DNA of 64,000 nucleotides, taken from NCBI GenBank assembly GCA_910589415.1, contig OU342636.1, forward strand, positions 44,035,735 through 44,099,734. The letters run 5' to 3'. A program made the position numbers and the translations under genes. The notes under the pieces were generated by a model that was given only the letters and a program-made list of their open reading frames with translations, ran no database searches and was not told the origin of the DNA. The DNA comes from Malachius bipustulatus (Eukaryota > Arthropoda > Insecta > Coleoptera > Melyridae). Below are positions 1-12,887 of this stretch, in pieces. Every line of letters starts with the position of its first letter. Position 1 is the first letter of the stretch.

Positions 1-1019
1 ATTTGGTAGGTAAATTTTTTATTAAAAGTACTAACTTCTGATGTACATGATAATTTGACGGAAACCCGGGAAGGGGTGAAACTACCCCTACCCTCCACTA
101 AAATCGATCGTAATTGTTGATAGGGTAGCAGGAACGCTGTTCATGTTTTTTTGTTTGAAAGATACATCGTCTTAGCCCATTTTTGGTCTCCTACAAAAAT
201 CTGTATCTTTCCGAGGTGCTATGTGATAAAATAAATTAGTCGATGATACCTAACCAAAATTTTATTTCATTCTTTTAATTTGAAATCTAATTTTCAATTG
301 TCAGGTGATTATTTGATCTTATCTCATAAAAGATGTTTAGTATGGTTCGGTTTTTTTTTCAGGTGTTTTGCAAACGGTTTTTTTCAAACGCAGTAAACAG
401 TTTGGAAAACGACGAGGTTCCAAGAAAAGTTCAAATCATTTTTTTGCGCAGGATGGAACTTTCTAGAGTCCAAACCGGCGCCCACATCGAGCATCTTTTA
501 TGAGATTACATCAAATAATCACCTGACAATTGAAAATTTGATTTCAAAATAAAAGAATGAAATAAAAATTTAGTTATTATCGACTAATTTATTTTAGCAC
601 ATAGTACCTCGGAAAGATACAGACTTTTGTAGGAGACCAAAAATGGGCTAAAACGATGTCTCTTTCAAACAAAAAAACATGAACAGCGTTCCTACTACCC
701 TATCAACAATTACGATCGATTTTAGTGGAGGGTAGGGGTAGTTTCACCCCTTCCCGGGTTTCCGTCAAATTATTATGTACATCAGAAATTAGTACTTTTA
801 ATAAGAAATTTACCTACCAAATTTCATCGAATTGGAATGAGCCGACTTTGAGCTATTTCAAAAAAACTAAAATTTTCAAAAGACTTTGAAGCCCTCTAAC
901 GGACAAACGAAGTTACTTTCATCATCACTTTGGTATAGAGATAAGTTTGGTCCGAGCGACTTTTTTTTACCTCAGTAATCTGTGGTTACTCCATGTCCAT
1001 GGAATATTGGGACACCCTG
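1..1019. mobile_element. Long palindromic (foldback) element, left end outside window
   Basis: Bases 1-335 are an inverted copy of about 491-822, with only scattered mismatches, leaving a spacer of about 155 bp. The right end reads GGGACACCCTG at 1009-1019 and is followed by TA, the same end type as many other elements here. The left CAGGGTG end is not in the window, so the element is cut by the window edge. No coding frame is supported. The transcript would form a long hairpin. Assignment to the TA-targeting Tc1/mariner-type group rests on the end sequence and TA flank only. Confidence 0.85.
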
Positions 1020-1183
1020 TATATCCATTTGTTTGGGTACACTGTTTGCATTCGACCCTAAGCTTTGTGGTCCTAAACAAATCGGTCTATACATCTACAG
1101 TTATTTCTGAAAGTTAGATCGTTTTTACACGGTCCGGTTTTTAATGTGGTTTGCTGGAGGCGGCAATTCGCCCCGAGGAACTT

Positions 1184-1296
1184 CGAGGTAATACGGAAGC
1201 TGAAGTGTGACAGAAGCAAAGTAAATTCTGGGTAGATCCACTACTGAGAGTCTTGATTGATGTGGGTCAGAATACTTCAGCTTCCGTATTACCTCG
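1184..1296. repeat. Short perfect inverted repeat, 23-bp arms
   Basis: Arm 1184-1206 (CGAGGTAATACGGAAGC then TGAAGT) is the exact reverse complement of 1274-1296, with a 67-bp spacer. The phrase CGGCAATTCG also recurs directly on both sides (near 1151 and 1324). It has no CAGGGTG end. It could be a small old hairpin element or a decayed TIR pair. Nothing else is recognised between 1020 and about 2065. Confidence 0.6.
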
Positions 1297-2069
1297 GATA
1301 GCTGCCGCGCAAATCACTGCATCCGGCAATTCGGTATCGAAAACCGAACCATATGAAAACGGTCTTATTGTCATCTCAAGAGTATAGCATCCCGGCAGAT
1401 AATTTAGCGTGATTCCATTAAGGGTAACATCGAGGAGTTTGTGAGCTTTTCTATTGAAGATAAGTAGCCCTACTTGTATTTGTGTATCCCAACTGTGTTT
1501 GTGTCTTTAATTTTATGATTTATAATTATTTTTATTGAACCACTTATTTGATTATATCATATTTGATGAGTTTTGGTGTGAATTTTAAAGTTTAAGAATG
1601 GTGTGCCAGCACAGGTTCCTGTGGCAGACCATTCTATAGATCCCCCCAATGGTTCGACGTTTCTTTCAGATCAATTTGAAAGAGTCTTTCGATTAAAATT
1701 TGTAAGTGAATAAATGCCTATAAAGGGAAGAGTTGATACAACATGGACGGTATAGTCTTTAAGATTTATAAGTCTTAGGGAATATGCGGGCCTTCCACAC
1801 TGTATGCTTGACAGATATGAGGTCATTGAATGCTGTAACGTTTTACAGTCTAAGAGATTCAATCTAAGATATGAATTTTTCTCCAAAGCCTTCAATTACG
1901 TTTTGCTCACAGCATGTCAGCAATATCCATGTGCCTTATTGTGATAGCATATCAATTCAGAAAAGTAGCAACTCAATGAACGACAACAATACAGTATAGT
2001 TCTGCTTGCTTGAGTTGGGTCACGCTTGATGATCATTTAACATCCAATTATCCCTCAAGAAGTTTTATT

Positions 2070-3510
2070 AATTACCTGTCAGGGAACAGGTGTATAGTCC
2101 TCAAAGAACTGTTATAGTACCGTTCACCAGAAGAATAATTTTGGCAAGCCTATCACCAATCACTCTGCCAGAAGAAATTATATCATTTATGGAAGAAGCT
2201 AAATATCTGGGTGTTACCCTTGATAGAAGGCTACTGTGGAACTCTTATCTGAAAAAGATAATCCCAGAGCAAACCTCTCCTTACGGAGTGTCAAGAAGAT
2301 CTGTGGCAGGCCTTGGGGCATCGGTCCCAAGCAAATACACTGGCTGCATGTAATGGTCATAAGACTGATGATTACATATGGCTTTGTAGCTTGGTGATCC
2401 AAATGCTTACAAGCCTTGGCCAAAGTGAAGCCTTCATCTTACAAAGACAAACATGCCAAGGAATTAGTGGGGAAATGAGCACCACTCCTTCGGCAGCTCT
2501 GGAAATCCTTTTGGGCCTACCTCCTCTTTCTATATACTTGGAAAGAGAGGCCAGACAGACAACTTACAGATGGTTACAGATGGTAAGAAATGACTTGTGT
2601 CATAGAGCGGATCAGACTACTGGACGTCATTCTAAGTTACAGTATTGAGAGTATAGCCCCATACATGATGCCATATACAACTAACTATAATACTATACTG
2701 CTTATAACGTCCTCTTTCCAAGCAGAGACGAATCGGAGCACGACACAAACGACCTCCTCAAAGCAGACCACATTGTACACCGACAGCTTCAAGACTCCAA
2801 CGGGAGCTGGATCTGGAGAATATGATTCCGGGTTATACTTCTTGACCCTGGGTCATCATGGAGCAATTTTCAGGCATACATTTGTGCCATTGTACACAGC
2901 CCACAGATGCTGGATGAAATGCACTGCACGTGGAAAAACAATCAAAACCTTCTCAGACAGCCAAGTGGCTCTCATAGGACTCCATCCGTTGCTCCTCGAA
3001 ACTGGTATGGAACTGTCAAACAGCACTCAATCCAGTAGCTAAAAACAATAACTTGCCTTTATGTCTGGTATGGATTCCGGGTCACTCATGCTTTGGAGAG
3101 AACGAAATCGCCGACTCTCTGACCAGAAGGAGGACGGAATGGAAATTTACAGGACCAGGACCGGTTGTGGGCATATATTCAAATATCGCCAAAACAACAT
3201 TAGACACCTGAAAAGAGAATAAAGTCCTGCAGTACTGGCAAAGTCAATCAGGATTACTTCTAAGGCATTCATTGAAGGATCATCCTAGACAAGAGCTAAC
3301 ACAGTACTGGAGCTCAAAAGGACAGACCTTACGGTCCTGATAGCCTTGTATACAGGGTACACCTGTAAAGTGAACCATCACCACAAGTGAACTAGACCAC
3401 AGGATTTGTCTAGCTGATAATGCAGAATGTCACCTGTGGTTAGAGGTTAAGAATCAGCAGAACATGTTCCATGTAACTGCCCTGCTCTAGGAAGAACAAA
3501 ATATCAAAAA
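2070..3510 (+). pseudogene. LINE relic: end of reverse transcriptase, RNase H and C-terminal Cys/His tail
   Basis: This is the 3' part of a non-LTR retrotransposon ORF2 in several frames. In order it shows the post-catalytic RT segment (NPQ/RTVIVPFTRR, then KYLGVTLDRRLLWNS at about 2195-2240), the thumb region (TTPSAALEILLGLPPL, about 2477-2530), an RNase H domain beginning LYTDS at about 2770 and ending with a GENEIADSL motif near 3090, and a tail with GLADNAECHL (about 3410) resembling the usual zinc-binding C-terminus. Stops and frameshifts break it, and the YADD-containing half of the RT is absent, so it is 5' truncated and dead. The RNase H places it in the I/LOA/R1-like group rather than typical jockey. 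It ends just before the CAGGGTG element at 3529. Confidence 0.88.
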
Positions 3511-3528
3511 TAGGAATGTCTTATTATA

Positions 3529-4626
3529 CAGGGTGTCCGGAAATTATGCGCAAAAAATTAAGGGGGTGATTCTACTTGATAAAAAATTACCAAAAGTATC
3601 TATTATTTTTTTTCGAAAACTCACAAATAAGAAGGTTATAAGCTATCAAGGTTTATTTTTTTAAATTAATATTTTTTTATAACTTTTCTTCTGGTGTACG
3701 GATTTTCTTAAAATTTGACACACTTATCATCCTTGGTCTAAATTAGACTTAAATCCCTCGAAATCAAGAGGCTTTAACTGCCCTTGACCTTCAAAAAAGC
3801 AGGCCTTTAACTTTTTTCGTAATATTTTTTTCTGAATTTTGAAGATGCACAATTATTGAAGAACATGAAGAAATATTCGGAAAAGGTCCTCTTTTTCTAT
3901 CACGATGAAATGACCTGTTTCTGAGTAAAACTGTTTTAAAAATTTGGTTGCACTAAAATTGATCACCATAAATTATGATCATTCTGAAACAATACCAAAG
4001 CATGCTTTGGAAACAGCTGCAATGTTATCCCTTCCTCAATGTTATTTTTTTTACCAGTGTCATTTAAGGAGGTGCTCGACAATCGCAAAATAAGTGAACT
4101 TTTCTCAAAAAATATTTTTCAGAAAGGCATAATAACGGAGGTAGAAGTTTTCAGTTAGTTTTTGTTTGTTTTCCACATAAAATTAACAAAAAAAATTATT
4201 AGTTTGCAGACGCAGAGTTTTTAACCTTTGATAGCTCGGAAACGATACCTAATATCAAAATTTTTGCAAGAGTATTTTTCTTTTCAGATTAGAACGTTTA
4301 ATCTAACATTATGGTCACCTGTGAAAAACATCCAGAGACATAGAAGATGGGGTGGCAAAACGGGGGCCACTGGACAGTTTTGGAAAAAGTTACTACCAGT
4401 AAACTATAGGTATCTATCTCAGAACTACATGTAGCAAATTTGAACAACATCGCTCAAGCGGACCTAAAATAATTCCCAGAATTCGATTTTCATACTTCAA
4501 CTTTGAAGACTTATTTATACCTCCGTTATTATATCGTTCTGAAAAATATTTTATGAGGAAAGTCCACTTATTTTGCGATTCTCTATCAGCTCTTAGGATG
4601 ATACTGTAAAAAAATGAAACACCCAG
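3529..4626. mobile_element. CAGGGTG-ended element with internal inverted repeats
   Basis: The left end is CAGGGTGTCCGG at 3529, preceded by TA. The likely right end is CACCCAG at 4620-4626, followed by TA and one base off the usual CACCCTG. Inside, about 4069-4143 is inverted at 4518-4593. The central part has a 68-codon open frame (4228-4434) that I regard as non-coding. Homology of the two extreme ends is weak beyond the first ten bases, so the element is old or a recombinant. Confidence 0.65.
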
Positions 4627-4628
4627 TA

Positions 4629-6907
4629 CACAAAATGGGCAGACACAGTTATTTTTTACGAAATTTTATTTATTAAAATATGACCTTGTAAACAATTTAA
4701 TGACAATTCAATTAGAATTTAACAATAATTGAAATATAGTGAAAAGTAGTAACTGTACTGTGAAAGTAGTCATCTGGTTGTATCAGTGACAACTCTGAAA
4801 GAAAAGTCGCAACTCTACTGGACATAAATGTTTTATTCTGAAGAGGGAAAAGTAAATAGACAGTCCATATATCGAGTATTATGCTGTTGTCTAGCGGGCG
4901 TGGAAATGGATGCTCACTTTAGAGCACCTTAGAAAATGGACATCTCGTAAAAACAATCTTCCAGCCTTCAAATACGTCACAGATATCTCTTCCCCTTCAT
5001 GTTGGAGGGCCTTCGACTTCTCCTTGCTGTTGTTTTCATTCTAGTTTCGTTAATGTTTGTTGTGTTGGGGGCTGCCTTTTAGAGCTAATGAAAGTGGTTG
5101 CAGTAGTCACAACGATAAAAATTAAAAAAGTGAGGGCAATAAAAGGGAACGAGGCTATTTACCTTTTACATTTTATTAAAAAGCTAGATTTTTAAGAAAC
5201 GCTGGAATGTATAGGTTTTTAGGTAATTTAATGAAAGGCACTAATTTGCTGTTGAAAAAAGAATAGGTTTTATATTGGTTAGGTATACCATTTCAATATC
5301 CTAACTGAATAACGTTATTAAAATCCTATATTGAAACGTCCTTTAGATGTGATGTAGGTAATATGTTCTGTTCCTTTTGCATCTTTTAAGGGAATTTCTC
5401 TTGATCGAACATTTTACGATCCACCGAGAAAGCTTTACGTAAATCCTCCTTTTGTAAGCTATATATTTTATTTAGATATTTTCTATTTTTTAGAGAATGC
5501 ACATATTTATTTATGTCCATTGAATATCAATATCGATAGGATATTTATGTACGCATTGTATGAGTTTTAAGAAAAACGTAACGTCTGCTTTTGACAATAA
5601 GAAATGTGGCATATAGAATTCGAAAACTCCATTTCTAAGATTTATGGGCTAAACATATTCCGAGGCTGTATACAGTGTATACAGTTTAGTGTACAGTGCA
5701 TTTTTGAAGTACTGACATTGGGAATCGCAAGGTAAAAAATACACACTTATGTTGTCTTGAAACTTAGAAGTCATTTTTAATTTTCAATAATAATGGTGCA
5801 TGCCATCTACTTCACAAGACAACTTGTCAGAAAAATCGGCGTTTGTTTAACGTAATAATTATACAGATTGTTGTAACTTTTTCGTGACTCTCGAAAAACT
5901 GTAAAGAATTTGTTCTTTAAGATAACTTCAGTCGGTGCTGAGATATTCTAAAAATCCAAATCTTTTTTCTTGCTTAAAACAACTCAGTAATAACTGCGTA
6001 ACACCTTATCTACGTTCTACAAAATGGAATCCCAGGAGGATTAAGATTGACCGTCAAACTCTTCCTAATTAATAGCCTTCAATATGACAAGTTAAATTTA
6101 ACTGATGATTAAATCGAAATTTCAAGAAATTCCTTTTATAAAGTTAGATATTATGTGATATATACTTATTTACTAGGTTTGTGTGGACAATAAGAACACA
6201 AGAAGTGTAGAATATTTTCTTTTGATGCCCAGTGATGTCGCAATGCGGCGTTACAAATCACTCCTTATAATCAAAGAATCACTCATAATTCTGTCTGCTA
6301 CACTTCAATCGTCAATATAATGTATTTATGAAAATAACGTAATTTGGTATTGCGTTAGCTTCTTTATGGCAAGGTGGAGAAATTATCTGTTTGTTATAAT
6401 ATACATCCTCGTACCTACGTCATACATTTCATGTTATAGTATACAGAATGGAGAGTCTTTCTGGTACTGGATTGTGTAAAATAAAACAGGACAAGTTAGT
6501 TGAAAACTTTACAGTTTCGTGCCCTAATTCCCGGGTTTGTGTTAGAGACTAACGTCATTATTGGGTACCTAAGCGAAGCTGCTGGACTGTTTCAGATAAA
6601 CTTTCAGAATGTACGTGAACCAGTTATCTCATAGTAATTGTTATTGATTCGGGTTGAAATTTAATATAATGTACAATAATGTCTCACTAGGGAGACACTC
6701 ATAGGAACATACGGCCTTTAATTCTGCATGAAAATATTTCCTGATATAGCTTGTAACCTCCCGTAAAAATCCTGAAAATTTTATACGGACTTCCAGCATA
6801 TGTGTATGTATATACATCACTGCTAAATCTTGGATGAAAAACTATGCAAGTATGTTGCATTGTTAGCTTCATTTGCATGCGATATATCTTGCAACGCTAT
6901 TATGAAG
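4629..6907. other. Non-coding stretch, nothing recognised
   Basis: This is AT-rich DNA without a supported gene, long inverted repeat or LINE motif. A small cluster of GTATACAGTGTATACAG (about 5667-5684) looks like overlapping degenerate element ends. No promoter or RNA gene could be supported. Confidence 0.5.
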
Positions 6908-6930
6908 CAGACAGACAGACAGACAGACAG
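6908..6930. repeat. (CAGA)n microsatellite
   Basis: Almost six tandem copies of CAGA, read directly from the sequence. The open frame across it is an artefact of the repeat. Confidence 0.9.
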
Positions 6931-7704
6931 GAAGAGTCACTCCAAATCAGTGATTTATGTGACTCCGGCTTAGGCAGATTCAGTTGCTGCAGTCGCCATA
7001 GCCGTGAAAGCTTTGCTGCTATAACCATATAGTGGATTTCCTATTTTATTCCATGTCTACATTAGAACAATTTTACATTTTCCTCCATACTATTAGGTTT
7101 GATACAGTCCGGCAAGGTTTAAAAATCTGTAAATTTTGCGTTTTGCAAAAACCAAAAACGAGAAATCGTCAATTTTTTAAATGAGATACCCTGGCACCGT
7201 CATTATTTTTTTCCATATAATAGATTCTGGTTAATGCACCCTTACCCATTAAGGAAGACCATTTTGGGAAACGTAGGATTGGTTAGAGGTGGTTAAACTA
7301 AATTCAAAAAAAGTAGCGTAATGGAAATAGAAAATGCCGATTATAAGATTTTATTGTTATTTTTAATTATAGGTATGAATGTGTAGGTAGATTCTCCTTT
7401 TTTTAATGAAGTAAAATTTTATTCTTCCTCTTAGTGGCAACAGTAAAATATGTTAATTCTTCTGACTGCTGCAGGTTATTAAAAAGCTTTAACATGTCAT
7501 AATAAAGTTTTCAACTTAGTGTCTTCTATTCGTTCAATCAAAACAAGTTTAATTTTTTTTACAATAAATCTTGAAGTGAACTGACGATTAGTTCTTCGGA
7601 CTGATCGCTAGATGTCGCTCTATTTAAACCACACGGAGAACCGTGTAACTGGTTTGCTTAAGACCTAGGGGGCTTTCAGGGATTCGGCAACATCCTCCGG
7701 ATAC

Positions 7705-7775
7705 TCCAGATGCAGCACACTGATCAGCCCCAATATAGGGCGAAATACGTGTCTATGCTTGTTCTGGTACTCTGG
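7705..7775 (+). ncRNA. Degenerate hammerhead-ribozyme-like motif
   Basis: CTGATCA at 7720-7726 is followed by a stem II pair GCCC/GGGC around CAATATA, then GAAA (7742-7745) and GTC at 7750-7752. This is the order of a type I hammerhead: CUGAUGA, stem II, GAAA, short stem III, cleavage triplet. The flanks can pair as stem I (CCAGA with TCTGG, GCACA with TATGC, one mismatch). One core base is changed (the G of CUGAUGA is C), so self-cleavage is unlikely. Such motifs are known from Penelope-like retroelements and related retrozymes, and this is probably the terminal remnant of one. No RT frame lies next to it. Confidence 0.5.
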
Positions 7776-8638
7776 TGGCTCTGTTGTTGTTTTGATGAAG
7801 GCTCTCTAGATTGAGTTTCAGTCTCGTAACAGGCTAGTAATTGCCCCTTATGTGCTTTATACTCATACGACTTGCATTCATTCCTTATTTATGAATCGTT
7901 GAGTATACATGCCTATTTTCTCTTTTTAAAGTTTAATTTTGTTATGCCTCCTTGATCTATTGAAAAGCCTCATTTATTCCTGATTCCACATTGTAAATAT
8001 CAAGCGCCCTTTATCATATCATAATCATAGCAGAATTAAATTTTAAGGTTATTTTACCCATCAAAACAATATGCAATATTGTGTTGCAGAACTGTACAAA
8101 CTTTCAAATTGTTTTCAAAATTATTTAATGTAAACCCATCATGACTTCAACTCCGAAGGATTAGCAAATTTTCAATATTTACCTACATAAATATGTAACA
8201 TGTAAAGCTTGAACGTCTTTCTAGTTCTCTAGGTGTGTCGCTCCAAATATCCCGGCGACCTTCTCTCGTCCAGGAAATCTATCTTACAAATTTCTAGCAA
8301 TCCCACGAGTACGTAGCACCGATTGCTATTTTATGCGATAATAAATTTTGTTCCTGGTGTGGAACTCTTTTTCTTGCAATAACGATCTGTGGATTTATCC
8401 TCTAGAATCTGTAAGGGCTCTAATGTTCCCGAATATATATTTTTTTTAATTCGAAGAGTGTGTCGGTTGAAATGAAAAAACTACGAAGAAATAACTAATA
8501 GAATTCCCAGACATCAGAAAAATTACACATTATGGAAAAAGTGTGATAGATTAATACTTTAAGGTATAAATGATCAGTTAAATCAACTCAGAAACTCACT
8601 TTTTTATATGCTATTGATTGTTTTATTATTTTTAGGTA

Positions 8639-9098
8639 CAGTCGTGTTCAAATAAAATTGGGACAACTCTTATAATAACGCAACTCTCACAATTTACTAA
8701 CATCACCTTAAAACAGTTTTTTGTCTCTCCTGTAAATTTTGGTTTTTCAATTATGGGCTCTTTTTCTTATGACCGATTCAATTGTTCATATAAATCTGGG
8801 ACACCTTTGTTGTTGTGCTGTATTTGAGGCTTTCAGCATGTTGTTATAACTTCATGTCACTAAATAATTAATCTTAATTTATTGCAGTAGAAAGGGGTAA
8901 TTTAATATTCATTAATATCATAAAGAGACAACTTAAAAATTGAGAAATGTAATTTTTATTTTTTGAAATTTTAATTTTGTAACAAATAAAATAAGCTTGC
9001 TATTATCTTTGTTGAGAACCATGGACATATCCTTCTATTTATAAGCCCCATTTACGCTAGGAAAATTAAAATGTCCCAGTTTTATTGGAACACGACTG
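8639..9098. mobile_element. Tc1/mariner-type MITE
   Basis: Terminal inverted repeats of about 28 bp: CAGTCGTGTTCAAATAAAAT at 8639 and its near reverse complement ending CACGACTG at 9098. TA precedes the left end, while CA follows the right, consistent with a decayed TA target duplication. The element is 460 bp long with no transposase frame, so it is non-autonomous. It is unrelated in end sequence to the CAGGGTG family. Confidence 0.85.
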
Positions 9099-9100
9099 CA

Positions 9101-9905
9101 CTTAAAATTTATGTTTTCAATCCTTACTTTGTAGAATCTCTGCATAGTGATGGATCATAAATTAAACACTAATTTTTAAAAAAATTCTACTGTATACTGA
9201 TGGATATTATACCTAAACGTCACATGTTATTTCGCTACTTTTAACGTAGCATTTTCAGACATTTATGTAAATGAATAAAATTATTGATGTAGTCACATAC
9301 TTAGTTACATTTTTACAATAGAACTTAATTAATTCGTCTAATTTTTATTAACTGTCAGTTGCATTCAGTCTTTGCGTCACATAAATACTGACAAATGAAT
9401 AATAAGAAAATAAAAACTGACAAATCAAATAAATTTTATGATCATCATGAAAAATAATCGAACTGGCCAAACTGCTGATACTATACAAGAAGATTTGTGA
9501 CATTTTCACTAAAACAGCTGATTTTTGACAGGTGATAACCTTTTAAAAACAAAATTTCACAGCAACCCGTAACGCAAAAAAAATCGATCGTACTATAGGT
9601 AGAAATTTAAAACTCCAATTCTAAATAAATTGTATATACCTAATTGAATATGTTCTTCTTCGTTTTGGGTTTTAGGTTCTTGATATTAAAGTATTTGAAG
9701 TATTATTTTTCAAAAATATTTTGATAAAAAATGAAACGTTTTAAAAAAACGAAGAAGAACATCTAACAAAACTAAGAAGCAAGGTTCAATAAAAATAATC
9801 AAACCTAATTGAATAGAAATATTTTTGTCATGAGGTAAAACAGTTGCGTTATTCTTGCAATCATAATAATTGCAGGTAACCGAATATGACCGAAATAACT
9901 ATGTA
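9101..9905. other. Non-coding stretch, nothing recognised
   Basis: AT-rich sequence without a supported gene. A small imperfect inverted repeat, GTTCTTCTTCGTTTT (about 9651) versus AAAACGAAGAAGAAC (about 9746), hints at another decayed hairpin element. Confidence 0.5.
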
Positions 9906-10298
9906 CAGGGTGGGCAAATTTGGATGTTTCTATAGGAGATCTCGGTAACTATAAGAGCTATGGAAAAATCAATGGCACATTCTCGATTCCTTTTTTTGAG
10001 AGGAACTCAATGGTGAAAACCGGAACTCGCTATCTTCTTTTGTTTTCGAGCTATAATGAAAAATACGATTTTTCACGATATCGACAAATGTCGATATCTT
10101 TCTTGGTTTTCAAGTTAGAGAAAAGATATTTGCACATTCTTTAGGCCCTTTTTTGAGTAGAATGGAACGGCCTCAACAGATTTTGAATATCTTTTTTCAT
10201 TTTTCGGTTATAACATAAAGTTGTATTTTTTTAAATGGAAGTCATAGTGGGCCATGAACTAATTAAATAGAGTATTTTTTTCTCTTTGCAACGATATA
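9906..10298 (+). mobile_element. Fragment of a CAGGGTG element
   Basis: It starts with TA then CAGGGTGGGC at 9906. It contains the short palindrome CGATATCGACAAATGTCGATATC (bases 10075-10097, split here as CGATATCGAC and ATGTCGATATC). It ends where the next element begins (TA, then CAGGGTG at 10299). No matching right arm is present, so it is a half element truncated by or joined to its neighbour. The 74-codon frame inside is not considered a gene. Confidence 0.6.
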
Positions 10299-10851
10299 CA
10301 GGGTGTTCTACAAGCTCTATGACAAACTTTGACAGATGGTAGGTTGCTTGATTTTAAACATATTTTTTTTAATAAACATGGGTCCGATTCGTTTTTGTTT
10401 AGAAGTTACAAGCATTTAAAAAATCGTAATTTTTGAAGTTCACGGCCCTGTATAACAGAAACGGTCGAAGATAGAGAAAAACGGCTTACATGTCCCTATT
10501 TTAACTTCTCATGTACTATCCAATGATGTAGATGAAATGTTTATACAGGGTGATAAAAAATTTGAAAAAATCTGAGATTTCTCCACATTTAAAAAAATCA
10601 AAGAAAGTACAAATGTTTCTATACCATAGGACAGTCCATAAAAAGTTAAAATAGGGACATGTAAGCCGTTTTTCTCCATCTTGAACCGTTTTCCTTTTAC
10701 AGGGCCTTGAACTTGAAAAATTACGATTTTTTAAATGCTTGTAACTTCTAAACAAAAACGAATCGGACCCATGTTTATTAAAAAAAATATGTTTAAAATC
10801 AAGCAACCTACCATCTGTCAAAGTTTGTCATAGAGCTTGTAGAACACCCTG
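10299..10851. mobile_element. 553-bp palindromic CAGGGTG element (single inner shell)
   Basis: CAGGGTGTTCTACAAGCTC at 10299 is mirrored by GAGCTTGTAGAACACCCTG ending at 10851, with TA on both outer sides. Arms run about 10299-10535 and 10615-10851. The centre carries another CAGGGTG at 10546, preceded by TA. The inner part (ACGGCTTACATGTCCCTATT and neighbours) is shared with the elements at 12.0, 24.1, 29.4 and 47.4 kb, but the outer shell of about 124 bp present there is missing. The minus-strand frames across it are hairpin by-products. Confidence 0.9.
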
Positions 10852-10853
10852 TA

Positions 10854-12008
10854 TAACATGTGTGTTAAAAATTTATGAAAAGTTACATTTAAAACTGTAT
10901 ATAATGTAAAGTATATTGAAGAAGCAAAGATCACAATGCAACAAACAAGAAAGAAAAGAGTTTTTTGGAAATAGAAACAAACCAAATTAACTGTTTTCTT
11001 GGCAGGCATTGAGGATCTGCTAATTCTGCGTACTTATTACATTGGATACCAGTTTTGGTTTTGGAGATACGTAAGCCTTCAGCCCATAAGGGAATAGAAG
11101 GTGTTCTGTGTGCTTAAAGATCTTCTTCTTCTTAGTTGTTTAATGGCCTGATCCCTTTGGAAATATGGCCAGCTTCCATAACCTTGATTCCACTAGGAAA
11201 TCGATTCGTGTTTCACTTTTCAGTTGTTAACTATCTTGTCATTGTTGTCAATTCACAAGGTGAACTTTCTTTTGTGGTACGATAGGTTATTCTTCACTTT
11301 TTTGCTTTCAACGTTTTCGGGAGTCAGGCTTTCTGGACTGAGCTTTGAGACTGTCTTCCAGGATGATTTTTAACATGACTTACATAACGTTGTCTTTGGA
11401 TTAGCACACATTAATTCAAGTACAACTAAACCCACATATCATGGGATATTATCGAGAACCAAGGGAGCCAAAAGGGATCAAGTCAAGCGAACAATATTGT
11501 ACAGAGTGTTCCTTAATTTCGAAGACATTGGACTCAAAAATGATCGCTACATAAATTATGAATAAATAACAAGGTAATGACCAGGAACGGTTGTTAGGGG
11601 TCAAAGGAACCGGTACACTTTTTTAAATTTACGAACACACATCTGAAACATTGAAGAAATTTTTAGGAGTGACTAAGTGATTACGAAGTCTTATTTTAAC
11701 GAAACATTCCTATGAACCCACCAGTTCATATCTAGTGTTCAAGCACAGAATGCCGCAAACATGATATTTCTAATGTAAAGAGACATATTGGTGGCTGAGA
11801 AAGTACGTGACGTCGTGGTTAAATCCCACTGCATGGATTCAGCTGACATCCGCTAGTGTGATATATTTTATCGCATCGAAATGATATATAGAATCTCCTA
11901 CATATCAAACTATAAAACGTCATAACGTCACTGCCTGCTGTGCTGAAATGGAATAAGAATTTATTACGATCTCCGAATTTAAAAATCTCATACCCGAAAT
12001 TCTTTATA
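10854..12008. other. Non-coding stretch, nothing recognised
   Basis: No LINE, transposase or RNA motif was found. The stretch between about 11100 and 11450 is less AT-rich than its surroundings and shows no repeat in this window, but I do not recognise a protein in any frame. Confidence 0.45.
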
Positions 12009-12887
12009 CAGGGTGTCCCAGCTTATTCGAAGCGGTCTCTGTAGGCCAAACGATGGATTTTTTCCAAAAAATTTTTGCACATTCAAGTACAGGATCACCA
12101 TGGTCATAATTTAAAATTATTTTGGGGTATACAGACTGTCCCATATGACAGTGGCATATCAAAGTTATGTTTTTTTAAATGGAATGCTCCTATGTTATTG
12201 CATTTTTAGATTGTCTGAGAAGAGAAAATAAGATTGGCTTTTACAGTTTTGGTGTTTAAATTCAGAAGTTTTTGAGTTATAAACAACTGAAAATTGTCAT
12301 TTTTCAAGTTCAAGGCCCTGTACAACGAAAACGGCTGAAGATAGAGAAAAACGGCTTACATGTCCCTATTTTAACTTTCCATGTACTATCCTATGATGTG
12401 GATGAAATGTTTATACAGGGTGATAAAAAATTTGAAAAATTCTGAGATTTCTCCACGCGTCGCCAAATAAAAAAATCAAAGAAAGTGCAAATGTTTCTAT
12501 ACCATAGGATAGTACATGAAAAGTTAAAATAGGGACATGTAAGCCGTTTTTCTCTATCTTTAGCCGTTTTCGTTGTACAGGGCCTTGAACTTGAAAAATG
12601 ACGATTTTCACTTGTTTATAACTCAAAAACTTCTGAATTTAAACACCAACTGTAAAAGCCAATCTTATTTTCTCTTCTCAGACAATCTAAAAATGCAATA
12701 ACATAGGAGCATTCCATTTAAAAAAACATAGCTTTGATATGCCACTCTCATATGGGACACTCTGTATACTCCAAAATAATTTTAAATTATGGCGATTGTG
12801 ATTCTGTACTTGAATTTTCAAATTTTTTTTTGAAAAAGTCCATCGTTTGGCCTACAGAGACCGCTTCGAATAAGCTGGGACACCCCG
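12009..12887. mobile_element. 879-bp concentric palindromic CAGGGTG element
   Basis: Outer ends are CAGGGTGTCCCAGCTTATTC at 12009 and GAATAAGCTGGGACACCCCG at 12887, both flanked by TA. A second TA-preceded end (CAGACTGTCCC) begins at 12132, 123 bp inward, and a third (CAGGGTG) at 12416, 284 bp further. The right half mirrors the left except in the small asymmetric centre (about 12416-12475). The inner shell is nearly identical to that at 24253-24883. No transposase is encoded, so it must be moved in trans if mobile. Confidence 0.92.

Noticed and set aside
6908..6930. CRISPR-like or regulatory array
   Set aside because: Simple CAGA microsatellite without spacers.
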